Shown here in pieces: positions 20,822 through 29,941 of a stretch of 48,641 nt of DNA; the first letter of the stretch is position 1, and each line of letters starts with the position of its first letter. A program made the translations under genes and the position numbers. The notes beneath the pieces were generated by a model, which worked only from the letters and a program-made list of their open reading frames with translations, did no database searches and was not told the DNA's origin. The stretch is from an uncultured Halorubrum sp. (GTDB lineage: Archaea > Halobacteriota > Halobacteria > Halobacteriales > Haloferacaceae): NCBI RefSeq assembly GCF_937146585.1, contig NZ_CAKZRO010000005.1:1-48641 (forward strand), written 5' to 3'.

Positions 20822-21142
20822 TCAGTCCTCGGCGACGGCAGCGGTGGCCGGGTCGGCCTCCGAGGCGGACTCGGCGGTCGCCTCCGGCTCGTCGACGCCG
20901 TCGCGCTCGGCGGGCGGCACGGCCTGGTAGACGGAGCGGCGGGCGTCACGGGGGCAGAGCCCCTCCTCGACGAGGCCGACCTCGGTGAGCTTCTCGACCG
21001 CGAACCGGACGGTGCGGGTCGAGAGTCGGGTCTCCTCGGCGAGGCCGGTCTGGTCGAACCGACCCTCCGCGTCGAGCACGTAGTAGACCAGCTTGGCGCT
21101 CGGCGGGAGCGGTTCGAGCAGCTCGCGGGTGCCTTCGTCCAT
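20822..21142 (-). CDS. Small winged-helix transcriptional regulator
   Basis: This 106-residue protein has a MarR-like winged helix over residues 10-75: PPSAKLVYYVLDAEGRFDQTGLAEETRLSTRTVRFAVEKLTEVGLV (given in part) with the recognition helix LSTRTVRFAVEKL, and a wing around CPRDARRSVYQ. The remainder (78-106) is a disordered Glu/Ala/Asp-rich tail. The short length without dimerisation helices is typical of haloarchaeal single-domain regulators. Its targets are unknown. It lies downstream of the large hybrid kinase on the same strand but has its own TATA-like boxes in the 80-nt gap (TATATAAAAG on the minus strand at about 21211-21220). Confidence 0.8.
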   Translation of the reverse strand: MDEGTRELLEPLPPSAKLVYYVLDAEGRFDQTGLAEETRLSTRTVRFAVEKLTEVGLVEEGLCPRDARRSVYQAVPPAERDGVDEPEATAESASEADPATAAVAED

Positions 21143-21222
21143 ACCTCATTTACAGGGGCGAATCGCGCATAACCGTGGCCCGCCTGTGCGCGCGCGGCGC
21201 ACGCCAACCCGTCTTTTATATA

Positions 21223-23820
21223 TTAGTTCTGCTGGCGGAACTCGAACCGAGCGCCGTCCGCGTCGTCGATTGCGAGTTCCCACCCGTGTGCGGCCGCGAT
21301 CTCGCGGACGATCGCGAGGCCGAAGCCGGTCCCGTCCGAGCTGCTCGACCGCCCGTACTCCGCCGCCTCCTCGGGGTCGATGTCGAAGCCGTCCCCGTCG
21401 TCCGCGACGTAGAAGCCGTCCGGAAGCGGGCCGACGGAGACCGTCAGGCCGCCCGTCGCGTCCGAATCCGCCGAACCGTCAGCGGTTCCGTGTTCCACGC
21501 TATTATCGGGCTCCGCCCGACCGCTCGTGGAACCGTGTTCCACGCTGTTCGTGAACAGGTTCTCGAGGAGCGTCCGGAGCCGTTCCGGGTCGGCCTCGAC
21601 CGTGAAGTCGGCCCGGGAGAGATCGAGCGTCGCGTCCTCGGTGTCGACGGTGCGCCACGCCCGCTCGGCGGCCGCGTCGAGCGAGACGGACTCGATCTCG
21701 TCGACCGTCTGCCCCTGGCGCGCGAGCGCGAGGAGGTCGTCGATCAGCTGTTTCATCCGGTCGTGGGCGGCCTCGACCTGCCGGAGCTCCTGGATCACGG
21801 CCTCGTCGTCCGTCACGGCGCGCGCGAGGTCCGTGCGACCGGCAGCGACGTTGAGCGGGTTCTGGAGGTCGTGGGAGACGAAGCCGGCGAACTTCTCCAA
21901 CCGCTCGATCTCGCGCTGGAGCGCGGCGTCGCGGTCGCGTAACTGCTCGGTCCGCTCGGCGTGATCGAGCGCGACGGTGACGTTCGCCGCGAGGACGCGG
22001 GCCAGTTGGAGGTCGGTCTCGTCGAAGAACGCCGGCTCCTGCGAGCCGAGCGGCATCACGCCGTGGTCGCCGAGCGGCACGACAAGGAGGCTCCGGAGGT
22101 CGCCGTACCCGACCGTGGTGTCGACCGCCTCGAGGTCGTCGACGACGATCGGCTCGTCGGAGTCGAAGGCGTCCCAGACGAACCCGTCGCCCGGACCGAA
22201 CGCCGGCCGCTCTCCGAACGCCTCCGTCGCCTCCCGGCTGATCGCCGTCGGGCGGAGACGGTTGGCCGACGGGTCGTACAGTCGGACGCCGCTGTTCGGG
22301 AACTCGAGGGTGTCTATCGCGGCGCGGGCGGCCACCGCGGCGACGTCCTCGCGGGTCTCGCCGCCGAACATCTCCCGCGTCGTCGCGTGGAGCTTCCTGA
22401 GGGTCTGTTGGACCCGCTTCTGCTCGTCGATGTCGGCGTAGATGGAGTACACCACCGACTCCTCCGGCTGGACGACGGGGATCGCGTGGAGGATGAAGTT
22501 GCGCAGCCCGTCGGTGGTCCGGCGGCGCACTTCGAGCCTGATCGGCTCGTCGTCCCGGACGAGGCTCTCGTGTTCGAACTTGTCGGTGTCCGGCGGAATG
22601 ACCGCGTCTGAGACCTCTTCGTACGTCGAGTCGGCGGCGTCGAAGCCGAACGTCTCCACGAAGGCGTCGTTGGTGTTCGTCAGGCGCTTCGTCCCGTCCG
22701 CGTCGATGACCGTCGACGCCATCGGCAGCGGGAGGTTGTCGTACAGCGCCGCGAGGCGGTCCCGCTCGGTGCGGAGTTCGGTCTCCGTCCGGATCCGGTC
22801 GATCGCGTTCGCGGCGTGCGACGCGATGAGCTCGGCGAACTCGACGTCGCTGTCGCCGAAGGCGGCGTAGCCGTCCGAGACGGCCTGGAACACCCCGTAC
22901 GGCCCGATCGGTACGCTGATCGCGGACCGGACGTCGTCCGAGACCGGGTCCGCGACCTCCGCCGTGTCGAGGGGCTCCGGGCCGCCGACCCGGTCGTGGT
23001 CGGGCGCCTGCGGCCCCGAGTCGGCCGAGTCCGCCGGACTCTCCAGCTCGTCCGGGTCGGCCGGGTCGACGCTGAGGTTGTCCACCACGACGGTCCGCTG
23101 TTCCCGCGCGGTGTAGCCGACCACGCCCTCGTCGACGTCGAACGTGCGGATCTCGTCGGGCGAGACGCTCTCCGACCGGACCACCGGGACGAGCCGGTCG
23201 CCGCGCCGGCGGGCGACGACGCAGCGGTCGAACTCGAGGATCTCCTCGGCGACGTCGATGACGCGGTCGAACACGGTCGGGACGTCCTCGACGTCCGCGA
23301 GTCCGGTCGCAAACCGGTGGATCCCGGTGATCTGGTCGTTCACCTCCCGGAGGTCGCGCTCCGCCCGCCGTCGGCCGAGCGCGTTCGCGACGCTGTTGGC
23401 GAGCATCTCGTAGCGGTCGCGTCCCGACCCCTTCTGGAGGTAGTCGGTGACGCCGGCCGAGATGGCCTCGCTCGCGATCTCCTCGCTCCCCTTGCCGGTG
23501 AATAGGACGAAGGGGACGTCGGGGTCGACCTCGCGGACCGACTCGAGGAACTCCAGCCCGTTGTGCCCCGGCATGTCGAAGTCGCTGACGATACAGTCGA
23601 TCGACCCCTCGCGGACGACGTCGAGCGCCTCGTCGGGGGAGAGCCGCGTGATCGGTTCGACGCCGTCGAGCAGCCGCTCGACGTGGGTCGCGGCGAGGTC
23701 GGCCGCCCCCGGTTCGTCGTCGACGAACAGGATTCGCGTCGCGGTGTCGTCGGCCGGTCCCGGCCGCTCGGGAGCCTCCGCGCCGGAGCGAGGCGGCGGG
23801 TCGTCGGGACCTGAGTTCAT
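21223..23820 (-). CDS. Hybrid REC-GAF-PAS-GAF histidine kinase
   Basis: The 865-residue cytoplasmic protein starts with a receiver domain (about 28-145) with acidic pocket Asp34/Asp35, phosphoacceptor Asp80 in VSDFDMPG, Thr108 and Lys130. GAF-like (about 170-345), PAS (about 370-470) and second GAF-like (about 475-620) domains follow, then HisKA with His at about 651 (FVSHDLQNPLN) and a GHKL ATPase. In the ATPase, directly after the N-box, a 15-residue unit beginning NSVEHG is present twice in tandem (about 758-787). The combination suggests integration of a phosphorelay with redox or light-type signals. No membrane helix is present. Confidence 0.9.
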   Translation of the reverse strand: MNSGPDDPPPRSGAEAPERPGPADDTATRILFVDDEPGAADLAATHVERLLDGVEPITRLSPDEALDVVREGSIDCIVSDFDMPGHNGLEFLESVREVDPDVPFVLFTGKGSEEIASEAISAGVTDYLQKGSGRDRYEMLANSVANALGRRRAERDLREVNDQITGIHRFATGLADVEDVPTVFDRVIDVAEEILEFDRCVVARRRGDRLVPVVRSESVSPDEIRTFDVDEGVVGYTAREQRTVVVDNLSVDPADPDELESPADSADSGPQAPDHDRVGGPEPLDTAEVADPVSDDVRSAISVPIGPYGVFQAVSDGYAAFGDSDVEFAELIASHAANAIDRIRTETELRTERDRLAALYDNLPLPMASTVIDADGTKRLTNTNDAFVETFGFDAADSTYEEVSDAVIPPDTDKFEHESLVRDDEPIRLEVRRRTTDGLRNFILHAIPVVQPEESVVYSIYADIDEQKRVQQTLRKLHATTREMFGGETREDVAAVAARAAIDTLEFPNSGVRLYDPSANRLRPTAISREATEAFGERPAFGPGDGFVWDAFDSDEPIVVDDLEAVDTTVGYGDLRSLLVVPLGDHGVMPLGSQEPAFFDETDLQLARVLAANVTVALDHAERTEQLRDRDAALQREIERLEKFAGFVSHDLQNPLNVAAGRTDLARAVTDDEAVIQELRQVEAAHDRMKQLIDDLLALARQGQTVDEIESVSLDAAAERAWRTVDTEDATLDLSRADFTVEADPERLRTLLENLFTNSVEHGSTSGRAEPDNSVEHGTADGSADSDATGGLTVSVGPLPDGFYVADDGDGFDIDPEEAAEYGRSSSSDGTGFGLAIVREIAAAHGWELAIDDADGARFEFRQQN
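21488..21546. repeat. In-frame 45-nt tandem duplication in the kinase ATPase domain
   Basis: The 14-mer CCGTGTTCCACGCT occurs at 21488-21501 and 21533-21546, exactly 45 nt apart, so on the coding strand NSVEHG recurs after 15 residues. The duplication extends the loop after the ATP-binding N-box. Confidence 0.8.
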
Positions 23821-23919
23821 GATCGACGGTTACGCCAGCGGTAACTTTACCTTTCGCTCTAACTACCGGGATTGAAAACTAGAGCCGCCGACGGCGCGCC
23901 CGGACGCGGGGGCGGGCGT

Positions 23920-24789
23920 CTACAGGAAGTCCTCGACGTGGTCGGCGACCTCCTCGGGGGTGTCGCCGACGGGGACGCCCGCATCGTTGAGCGCGTCGAT
24001 CTTCGACTGCGCCGTGCCCGTCCCGGAGCCCGAGACGATGGCGCCCGCGTGGCCCATGCGCTTGCCCGGCGGGGCCGTGCGCCCGGCGATGAAGCCGGCG
24101 ACCGGCGTGTCCATGTGCTCGCCGATGAACTTCGCGGCCTGCTCCTCGTCCTCGCCGCCGATCTCGCCGCACATCACGACCGCGTCGGTGTCGGTGTCGG
24201 CCTCGAACGCCTCGAGGGCGTCGACGAAGGACGTGCCGATGATCGGGTCGCCGCCGATGCCGATGGCGGTCGACTGGCCGAGCCCGCGCTCGGTGAGGTT
24301 GTCGACGACCTGGTAGGTGAGCGTGCCGGAGCGGGAGACGAGCCCGACGTTCCCCTCGGAGAAGATGTTGCCGGGGAGGATGCCGAGCTTCGCCTCGCCG
24401 GGCGTGATGATCCCGGGGCAGTTCGGGCCGATGAGGCGGGTGTCGGTCTCGTCCAGCCGCTTGTTCACCTTCGCCATGTCCTGGGTCGGAATGCCCTCCG
24501 TGATCGCGACCGCGAGGTCGAGGTCGGTGTCGAGCGACTCGAAGATCGCGTCAGCCGCGAACGCCGGCGGGACGAAGATGACGGAGGCGTCCGCGTCCTC
24601 GGCCTCGACGGCCTCGTCGACGGTGTCGTAGACGGGGACGCCGTGGACCTCCTGCCCGCCCTTGCCGGGCACCGCGCCGGCGACGACGTTCGTGCCGTAC
24701 TCGATCATCTGGCCGGCGTGGAACTTCCCCTCCCCGCCGGTGATCCCCTGGACCACCACTCTGGTGTCGTCATCGACGAAAATGCTCAT
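23920..24789 (-). CDS. sucD: Succinyl-CoA synthetase subunit alpha
   Basis: The 289-residue alpha subunit carries the CoA-binding domain ([13 protein letters not shown] near the N-terminus) and the phosphohistidine of the nucleotide-forming step, in the motif [11 protein letters not shown] (His at about 246). Together with SucC it converts succinyl-CoA to succinate with ADP phosphorylation in the TCA cycle. The length is normal. Its start overlaps the sucC stop by 4 nt, so the two subunits are translationally coupled. The hybrid kinase on the same strand begins about 100 nt further downstream, and cotranscription with it is not evident. Confidence 0.96.
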   Translation of the reverse strand: MSIFVDDDTRVVVQGITGGEGKFHAGQMIEYGTNVVAGAVPGKGGQEVHGVPVYDTVDEAVEAEDADASVIFVPPAFAADAIFESLDTDLDLAVAITEGIPTQDMAKVNKRLDETDTRLIGPNCPGIITPGEAKLGILPGNIFSEGNVGLVSRSGTLTYQVVDNLTERGLGQSTAIGIGGDPIIGTSFVDALEAFEADTDTDAVVMCGEIGGEDEEQAAKFIGEHMDTPVAGFIAGRTAPPGKRMGHAGAIVSGSGTGTAQSKIDALNDAGVPVGDTPEEVADHVEDFL

Positions 24790-25931
24790 TGGGTCACCTC
24801 CTCGGCGTTCGCGACAGCGCGCTGGACCGCGTCCTCCAGCGTCTTCTCGACCTCGACGAGGTCGGTGTTCAGGATCTCCATCCCCTCCTCGGCGTTCGTG
24901 CCGGCGAGCCGGACGACCACCTTCTTCGGGATCTCGTCGAACTGCTCGAGCGCCTCGTTGATCCCCTTGGCGACCTCGTCGCCGCGGGTGATCCCGCCGA
25001 AGATGTTGAAGACGACGGCGTCGACGTTATCGTCGGAGAACACCATGTCGAGCGCCTGCGTGACGCGCTCGGCCTTCGCCCCGCCGCCGATGTCGAGGAA
25101 GTTCGCGGGCGCGCCGCCGTAGTAGTCGACCAAGTCGAGCGTCGTCATCACGAGGCCGGCGCCGTTACCGATGATGCCGACGTTCCCGGAGAGCCGGACG
25201 TAGTCGAAGCCGTACTCGCCGGCCTTGCGTTCGAGGTCGTCCTCGTAGGAGGCCTCGGCCATATCGGCCAGGTCGGACTGGCGGAACAGCGCGTCCTCGT
25301 CGATGTTCATCACGGCGTCCGCGGCGACCACGTCGCGGTCGCCCGTGATCATCACGGGGTTGACCTCGATCTCGGAGGCGTCGTTCTCCTCGTAGAGGTC
25401 GTACAGCGTCGAGAGGATCGACGCCACGTCGAGCGCCACGTCCGCGTCGACGCCGGCCTCGTAGACGACCTTGCGGGCCTGGTACGGGTGGAGGCCGAAC
25501 GCGGGGTCGACGTGTTCGCGCGCGATCGCGTCGGGGTTCGACTCGGCGACCTCCTCGATGTTCACGCCGCCCTCGGTCGACACCATCAGGACCGGCTTCC
25601 CCTCGCCGCGGTCCATCGTGACGCCGACGTACAGCTCGTCGACGAAGTCCACGCCCGCCTCGACGAGGACCTGATCGACGGTGTACCCCTTCAGGTCCAT
25701 CCCGAGGATCTCGTCGGCGTACTGCTCGGCCTCCTCGCGGTCTGTCGCGATCTTGATCCCGCCGGCCTTGCCGCGGCCCCCCACGTGGACCTGCGCCTTG
25801 ATCGCGGCCGGGTAGCCGATCTCGTCGACGGCGCCGAGCGCTTCGTCGACGCTCGTCGCGAGCCGGGAGTCCGGTACCGGGATCCCGGCGTCCGCGAAGA
25901 GAGACTTCGCTTGATATTCGTGAAGTTTCAT
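24786..25931 (-). CDS. sucC: Succinyl-CoA synthetase subunit beta
   Basis: This 381-residue beta subunit has the ATP-grasp fold. The N-terminus [20 protein letters not shown] is diagnostic. Nucleotide-binding [13 protein letters not shown] (about 48-60), a metal-binding EINPVMI-type motif seen as IEVNPVMI, and the C-terminal [17 protein letters not shown] loop that contacts CoA/phosphate are all intact. It is the first gene of the sucCD operon, read from an ATTTAAG box 27 nt upstream of the ATG. Confidence 0.97.
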   Translation of the reverse strand: MKLHEYQAKSLFADAGIPVPDSRLATSVDEALGAVDEIGYPAAIKAQVHVGGRGKAGGIKIATDREEAEQYADEILGMDLKGYTVDQVLVEAGVDFVDELYVGVTMDRGEGKPVLMVSTEGGVNIEEVAESNPDAIAREHVDPAFGLHPYQARKVVYEAGVDADVALDVASILSTLYDLYEENDASEIEVNPVMITGDRDVVAADAVMNIDEDALFRQSDLADMAEASYEDDLERKAGEYGFDYVRLSGNVGIIGNGAGLVMTTLDLVDYYGGAPANFLDIGGGAKAERVTQALDMVFSDDNVDAVVFNIFGGITRGDEVAKGINEALEQFDEIPKKVVVRLAGTNAEEGMEILNTDLVEVEKTLEDAVQRAVANAEEVTQ

Positions 25932-25957
25932 CCGTGTGGGATCGGTACCGACACCGG

Positions 25958-25964
25958 CTTAAAT
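25958..25964 (-). promoter_or_regulatory. TATA box of sucCD
   Basis: ATTTAAG on the minus strand ends 27 nt before the sucC ATG and predicts a transcript with a leader of only a few nucleotides. Confidence 0.6.
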
Positions 25965-26041
25965 GGTTCCGATTCGGCGCGGACCGCGACCGAGGCGGCG
26001 TCCGAGCCGCAACCGATGAGAGCCGCAGATCGGGAGATAAC

Positions 26042-26075
26042 GGCGGCAATGATGCCGCCTGGCGCGCCTTTTTGC
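26042..26075 (+). promoter_or_regulatory. Hairpin plus T-run upstream of ACT gene
   Basis: A perfect 7-bp hairpin (GGCGGCA, loop ATGA, TGCCGCC; 26042-26059) is followed by the palindrome GGCGCGCC and CTTTTTGC. The last box ends 23 nt before the ATG at 26098, matching the leaderless promoter box of other genes here, so the T-run is probably the TATA element and the hairpin an upstream site. A terminator-like attenuator is the less likely reading. Confidence 0.4.
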
Positions 26076-26097
26076 TCGTCCGGCCTCTGCGGACCGC

Positions 26098-26481
26098 ATG
26101 GATCCCGCCGAGTTCCTCGAGGGCGGAGCGGTCGGCGTCTCGGACGAGACGTACGCGGTCTGCCGGACCGACGGCGACCACCCGGACGCGTTCGCGACGG
26201 TCCGGGAGGCGAACGAGACGACGGTCGTGATCGAGCAGGGACGGATAGACGCGGTCGAGGCCGACGCGGTCGAGCCGGGGTGGAAGCGGCTCACCTTCGA
26301 GATGGAGCTCCCCTTCGAGCTCGTGGGGTTCCTCGCGGCCGTCGCGACGGCGCTCGCCGAGGCCGACGTCTCGGTGTTCGCCCTCTCGTCGTACGCGACC
26401 GACCACGTGCTCGTCAAGCGGGACGACCTCGCCGCCGCCGTCCGGAAACTCGAAGGGCTGGGCTGCGAGGTCGCGGACTGA
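26098..26481 (+). CDS. ACT-domain protein
   Basis: This 127-residue protein resembles stand-alone ACT-like proteins of the CASTOR/ACT7-type group. The first half binds or pairs (YAVCRTDGDHPDAFATVREANETTVV) and the second is a clear beta-alpha-beta ACT unit (WKRLTFEMELPFELVGFLAAVATALAEADVSVFALSSYATDHVLVK, given in part). ACT domains bind amino acids or other small ligands. With no fused catalytic domain this is probably a sensor or regulator, and its ligand is unknown. It is divergent from sucC and convergent with fumC. Confidence 0.8.
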   Translation: MDPAEFLEGGAVGVSDETYAVCRTDGDHPDAFATVREANETTVVIEQGRIDAVEADAVEPGWKRLTFEMELPFELVGFLAAVATALAEADVSVFALSSYATDHVLVKRDDLAAAVRKLEGLGCEVAD

Positions 26482-26499
26482 CGGCGACGGGCGGCCGGT

Positions 26500-27909
26500 T
26501 CAGTCCTCGTCGCCGAGGATGACGCGGCGGGTCATCGCCTCGGGGTCGAGCACCTCGTCGGCCTCGTCCTCGGTGAGGTAGCCGGCCTCGACCGCGGCCT
26601 CGCGGACGCTCTTCCCCTCGTTCAGCGCGGTCTTCGCGACCTTGCTGGCCTTGTCGTAGCCGATCGCGGGGTTCAGCGCGGTCGCCAGCGCCATCGACTG
26701 CTCGACGCGCTCGCGCGCGAACTCCTCGTTCGCTTCCAGCTTCCCGACGAAGCGCTCGCCGAACGTCTCGGCGACGTTCGAGAGCAGCGCCGCCGACTCG
26801 AGGAAGTTGTGCGCGATCACCGGCTTGTAGAGGTTCAGGTCGATCTCGCCGCGGGCCGCGCCCGCGGAGACGGCGGCGTCGTTGCCGACGACCTGCTTGT
26901 GGACCTGGTTGACCGACTCCGCGACGACCGGGTTGATCTTGCCGGGCATGATCGACGAGCCGGGTTGGTTCTCGGGCTGTTCGACCTCGCCGAGCCCGTT
27001 GCGCGGGCCCGAGGCGAGCAGCCGCAGGTCGTTGGCCATCTTGTTGAGGCTGCCGGCGATCGTCTTGAGCGCGCCGTGCCCCTCCGCCATCGCGTCGTGG
27101 GCGGCCTGCGCCTCGAAGTGGTTCTCCGCCTCGCGGAACTCCGTCCCGGTCTCGTCGGAGATGTACTCCGCGGCCAGCTCCGGGAACTCGGGGTGGGTGT
27201 TGAGCCCGGTCCCGACCGCGGTGCCGCCGAGGGCGAGCTCGCGGAGGCTCGGCTGGACGGCCTCGGCGCGCTCGATGCCCTTCGAGACCTGCGTCCGGTA
27301 GCCGCCGAACTCCTGGCCGAGCCGGATCGGCGTCGCGTCTTGGAGGTGCGTCCGCCCCGTCTTGACGACGCCGTCGAACTCCGTCTCCTTGGCCTCGAGT
27401 TCGGCGTGGAGCGTCTCCAGCGCGGGCACGAGGTCCTTCTCGACGGCCTCCAGCGCGGCGACGTGCATCGCCGTGGGGATCACGTCGTTCGACGACTGCC
27501 CGTAGTTGACGTGGTCGTTGGGGTGGACGACCCGGTCGCCGATCTCCGCGCCCGCGATCTCGGCGGCGCGGTTGGCGATGACCTCGTTGGCGTTCATGTT
27601 CGAGGAGGTGCCGGAGCCGGTCTGGAACACGTCGACCGGGAACTGGTCGTCGTGCTCGCCCGCGATGACCTCGTCCGCGGCCGCGACGATCGCCTCCGCG
27701 GTGTCGTCCTCGACGAGGCCGAGGTCGCGGTTCGCCTGCGCGGCCGCCTTCTTCACGACGCCGAGCGCGCGGATGAACCGCCGGCTCATCGGGATCCCCG
27801 AGATCGGGAAGTTCTCGACGGCGCGCTGGGTCTGCGCGCCCCAGTAGGCGTCCGCCGGCACCTGCATCTCGCCGAGGCTGTCCTCTTCCGTGCGGTAGTC
27901 GTCTCCCAT
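26500..27909 (-). CDS. fumC: Fumarate hydratase class II
   Basis: The 469-residue enzyme hydrates fumarate to L-malate in the TCA cycle. It belongs to the fumarase/aspartase superfamily: TGSGTSSNMNANEVIANRA, the VHPNDHVNYGQSSNDVIPTAMH block and the signature GSSIMPGKINPV (substrate loop with catalytic Ser) are all intact. Fumarase rather than aspartase is favoured by HPNDHVNYGQSSND and by context with sucCD. The ATG at 27909 was chosen because the conserved DYRTEEDSLGEMQVPADAYWGAQT start follows it. The open frame extends far upstream but with non-conserved Arg/Ser-rich sequence. Confidence 0.95.
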   Translation of the reverse strand: MGDDYRTEEDSLGEMQVPADAYWGAQTQRAVENFPISGIPMSRRFIRALGVVKKAAAQANRDLGLVEDDTAEAIVAAADEVIAGEHDDQFPVDVFQTGSGTSSNMNANEVIANRAAEIAGAEIGDRVVHPNDHVNYGQSSNDVIPTAMHVAALEAVEKDLVPALETLHAELEAKETEFDGVVKTGRTHLQDATPIRLGQEFGGYRTQVSKGIERAEAVQPSLRELALGGTAVGTGLNTHPEFPELAAEYISDETGTEFREAENHFEAQAAHDAMAEGHGALKTIAGSLNKMANDLRLLASGPRNGLGEVEQPENQPGSSIMPGKINPVVAESVNQVHKQVVGNDAAVSAGAARGEIDLNLYKPVIAHNFLESAALLSNVAETFGERFVGKLEANEEFARERVEQSMALATALNPAIGYDKASKVAKTALNEGKSVREAAVEAGYLTEDEADEVLDPEAMTRRVILGDED

Positions 27910-27933
27910 GTCTCGGCCTTCCCGCGAGACGCT

Positions 27934-27940
27934 GTAAAAG
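27934..27940 (-). promoter_or_regulatory. Promoter box of fumC
   Basis: CTTTTAC on the minus strand ends 25 nt upstream of the fumC ATG. The rest of the 283-nt gap to the next gene (27910-28192) contains only an AT-rich GTTATATG near 28157-28164, a likely TATA element for the gene at 28193. Confidence 0.5.
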
Positions 27941-28192
27941 GTACTGGAAGGCGTCATCCGCGTGTAATCGTGCGATTCGGTAGCAATGCTGTGACTGCCG
28001 GTGCGTGCGACTCCCGCGGGTGCTCCGGCGGCTCGCTCGGCTGTCCGGCGGTCGTCGCTAAATCGCCTCTCTCGCCGCGTTTTAGCTGCTCCGGGCGCTC
28101 TCGCCCGCGAATTTAATTCGACTGAAACCGCGTCAACTCGGCGCAACGGCGTTCCCGTTATATGTCGCTCCGCCGGCAACGGCCGAGCGCCT

Positions 28193-28774
28193 ATGAGCTC
28201 GAACGACTCAGCGATCGGAAGCGCACTCGACCGCGACACGGTTCGGTCGGCGAGCAAGCTACTGATCGGGGCGCTGGCCGTCGTCGGCGTCCTCTCGGTC
28301 GTGACGCTGCTCCCGGGGATCGACCGGCTCGTCCCGTTCGCGCCGGTGACGTTCGCCGCGGTCGCGACGGGCGTCGTCGCGCTCGCGGTTGCCGGTATCC
28401 TCCTGTACGCCGCGCCCAAATTCGCGCAGCTGACGCGGCTGGCGCTCGACGGGACCGACGCCGAGGGGGACGCGCGACCGGACCGGATCGCCGAGAACGC
28501 CGGCGGGATGGCCTACTGGCTCGTGGTCTTCGGGGCGGTCCTCGTCGCGTACCGCGGGCTCGCCGGCGCGGCGATTCCCCTGTTGAACGACGCCGCGTGG
28601 GCGTACGACGCCGCGTTCCTGTTCGTCGCGCTCGTCCCCGTCGTCTTCCTCGTCGCCCGACTGACCGTCACGGTGGACCCGCTGGCCGAACTGGTCGCCG
28701 ACCGCGTCGCCGGCGAGGAGACCGAGGAGGACGCCCGCGAGCCGACCGCGGCGGACGACCGAGACGACGGCTGA
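28193..28774 (+). CDS. Four-helix membrane protein of unknown function
   Basis: This 193-residue protein has four predicted membrane helices (about residues 21-43, 50-73, 103-123 and 135-158), with a hydrophilic loop ALDGTDAEGDARPDRIAENAGG between the second and third. The C-terminal tail is acidic (EETEEDAREPTAADDRDDG). I do not recognise a catalytic or transport motif. The ATG was chosen because hydrophobic sequence begins shortly after and a GTTATATG box lies 29 nt upstream. It converges on bolA. Confidence 0.75.
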   Translation: MSSNDSAIGSALDRDTVRSASKLLIGALAVVGVLSVVTLLPGIDRLVPFAPVTFAAVATGVVALAVAGILLYAAPKFAQLTRLALDGTDAEGDARPDRIAENAGGMAYWLVVFGAVLVAYRGLAGAAIPLLNDAAWAYDAAFLFVALVPVVFLVARLTVTVDPLAELVADRVAGEETEEDAREPTAADDRDDG

Positions 28775-28837
28775 CGTCGGAACTCGCGCCAGTCGTTCTC
28801 TGGGAGAACCGAGAGCGCAATAGCCGAGTCGCCCGCG

Positions 28838-29161
28838 TCAGGCGTCGTCGATCGGCAGCAGTCCGGCCTCGCGGAGGTCGCCGGCGAGCGCGCCGTCGCC
28901 GTGTTCCACGTACGCTTCGGGCGTGTACGTCTTGATCTCCAGCGCGTGGACGGAGCGGGTCATGTGGTCGCCGACCGCGTCGTACACGCGCTCGTGCTGG
29001 TCGACGAGCGACTCGCCCTCGAAGGCCGGGGAGACGACGACCGCCGCGAAGTGGGCGTCCTCGTCCTCGTCGTTGTGGATCCGGGGCGCGGTCACGTCCG
29101 CGACCGCGTCGGGGAGCTGCTCCTCGATGAGGTCCGCGACCGCCTCGGGTTCGATGGACAT
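28838..29161 (-). CDS. BolA family protein
   Basis: This 107-residue protein matches BolA: N-terminal helix SIEPEAVADLIEEQLPDA, a central strand-helix block HFAAVVVSPAFEGESLVDQHERVYDAVGDHM and the C-terminal HALEIKTYTPEAY segment. BolA proteins partner with monothiol glutaredoxins in iron-sulfur trafficking or act in stress regulation. The family is bacterial/eukaryal but also occurs in haloarchaea, probably by old transfer. The His of HALEIKT and the preceding segment are the usual cluster-ligand region. A CTTTTGC box ends 23 nt before the ATG. Confidence 0.88.
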   Translation of the reverse strand: MSIEPEAVADLIEEQLPDAVADVTAPRIHNDEDEDAHFAAVVVSPAFEGESLVDQHERVYDAVGDHMTRSVHALEIKTYTPEAYVEHGDGALAGDLREAGLLPIDDA

Positions 29162-29183
29162 GGGCCCGCTCGGTCGCCGACGG

Positions 29184-29190
29184 GCAAAAG
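29184..29190 (-). promoter_or_regulatory. Promoter box of bolA
   Basis: CTTTTGC on the minus strand ends 23 nt before the ATG. The surrounding GACTTTTGCCCG is shared with surE at identical spacing. Confidence 0.5.
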
Positions 29191-29253
29191 TCGACCGGCC
29201 CGGTGCGCCGAGCGCGCGGCGAACGCCCGGCTGGCTCGCGGCGTCGACGCCGC

Positions 29254-29850
29254 CTACCGCTCGAAGACGAGCCCGTAGTGGAACGGCGGGAGGTCGACCT
29301 CCTTCGCGAGCGTCAGGCCGCCGGGGGCGCCCTCGACGGTCTCGCGGGTCGACGCGGGCGTCAGCCGGAGGTCGGTGGGCGGTCCCCGCGGCTCCCCGTC
29401 GATCCGCGTCTCCGCGCGCGGTCGGTCGTGCCAGTTGACGACGACGAATCGACCGTCGGGCGCGAGCGCCTCGGAGGCGCCCGACACGAACGACTCCGGG
29501 TCCGGTATCCCGTGAAAGGCGTTCAAGAGGAGCGCGGCGTCGACCGGCTCCGGAAGGAGGTCGGCGAGGTCGCGCGCGTCGCCCTCGACGGTCGCGACGT
29601 TCGCGATCCCCTGCGCGTCCGTGAGACGGTCAAGCTCCGCGAGGAGGGCTTCGTCGACGTCGACCGCGTAGACGGTCCCGGGATCGGCGACGCGGGCGGC
29701 GGGGAGCGCGAAGTAGCCGTTCCCGCTGCCGATCTCGGCGACTGCGTCCCCGGCTTCGAGGCCGAGTTCGCGGAGCGTCTCGCCCGGCGTCGGCCACACG
29801 CGACCCCACCAGTCCCAGTCCGGCTGTCCCGTGTTCCGGAATCGTCCCAT
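29254..29850 (-). CDS. Class I SAM-dependent methyltransferase
   Basis: This 198-residue protein has a Rossmann-type methyltransferase fold: motif I VAEIGSGNGYFALP, the acidic end of strand 2 in YAVDVDEALL, motif II/III VEGDARDLADLLP and a post-motif LLLNAFHGIPDPESFV. The substrate cannot be inferred, though the compact size and late beta strands (DGRFVVVNWHDRP) resemble UbiE-like small-molecule methyltransferases. A TTATA box lies about 26 nt upstream of the chosen ATG, which fits a leaderless transcript and excludes the longer Ser/Arg-rich upstream extension. Confidence 0.85.
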   Translation of the reverse strand: MGRFRNTGQPDWDWWGRVWPTPGETLRELGLEAGDAVAEIGSGNGYFALPAARVADPGTVYAVDVDEALLAELDRLTDAQGIANVATVEGDARDLADLLPEPVDAALLLNAFHGIPDPESFVSGASEALAPDGRFVVVNWHDRPRAETRIDGEPRGPPTDLRLTPASTRETVEGAPGGLTLAKEVDLPPFHYGLVFER

Positions 29851-29941
29851 GCGACTCGTAGTCGCCAGCCGACGGTTATACGTTGCGAGTGCGGCGGCGT
29901 CGACCGCCCGTCGAATCGGCGTCCCCCCTCCCCCCGGCTCG

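Noticed and set aside
18287..21172. A 961-codon plus-strand open frame across the kinase and mtaB
   Set aside because: The translation is a low-complexity Arg/Asp/Leu shadow, while both gene frames it overlaps carry clear family motifs.
27910..28419. N-terminal extension of fumC by 170 codons
   Set aside because: The extension is Ser/Thr/Arg-rich, overlaps the promoter and the divergent membrane protein, and fumarase homology begins at the ATG at 27909.
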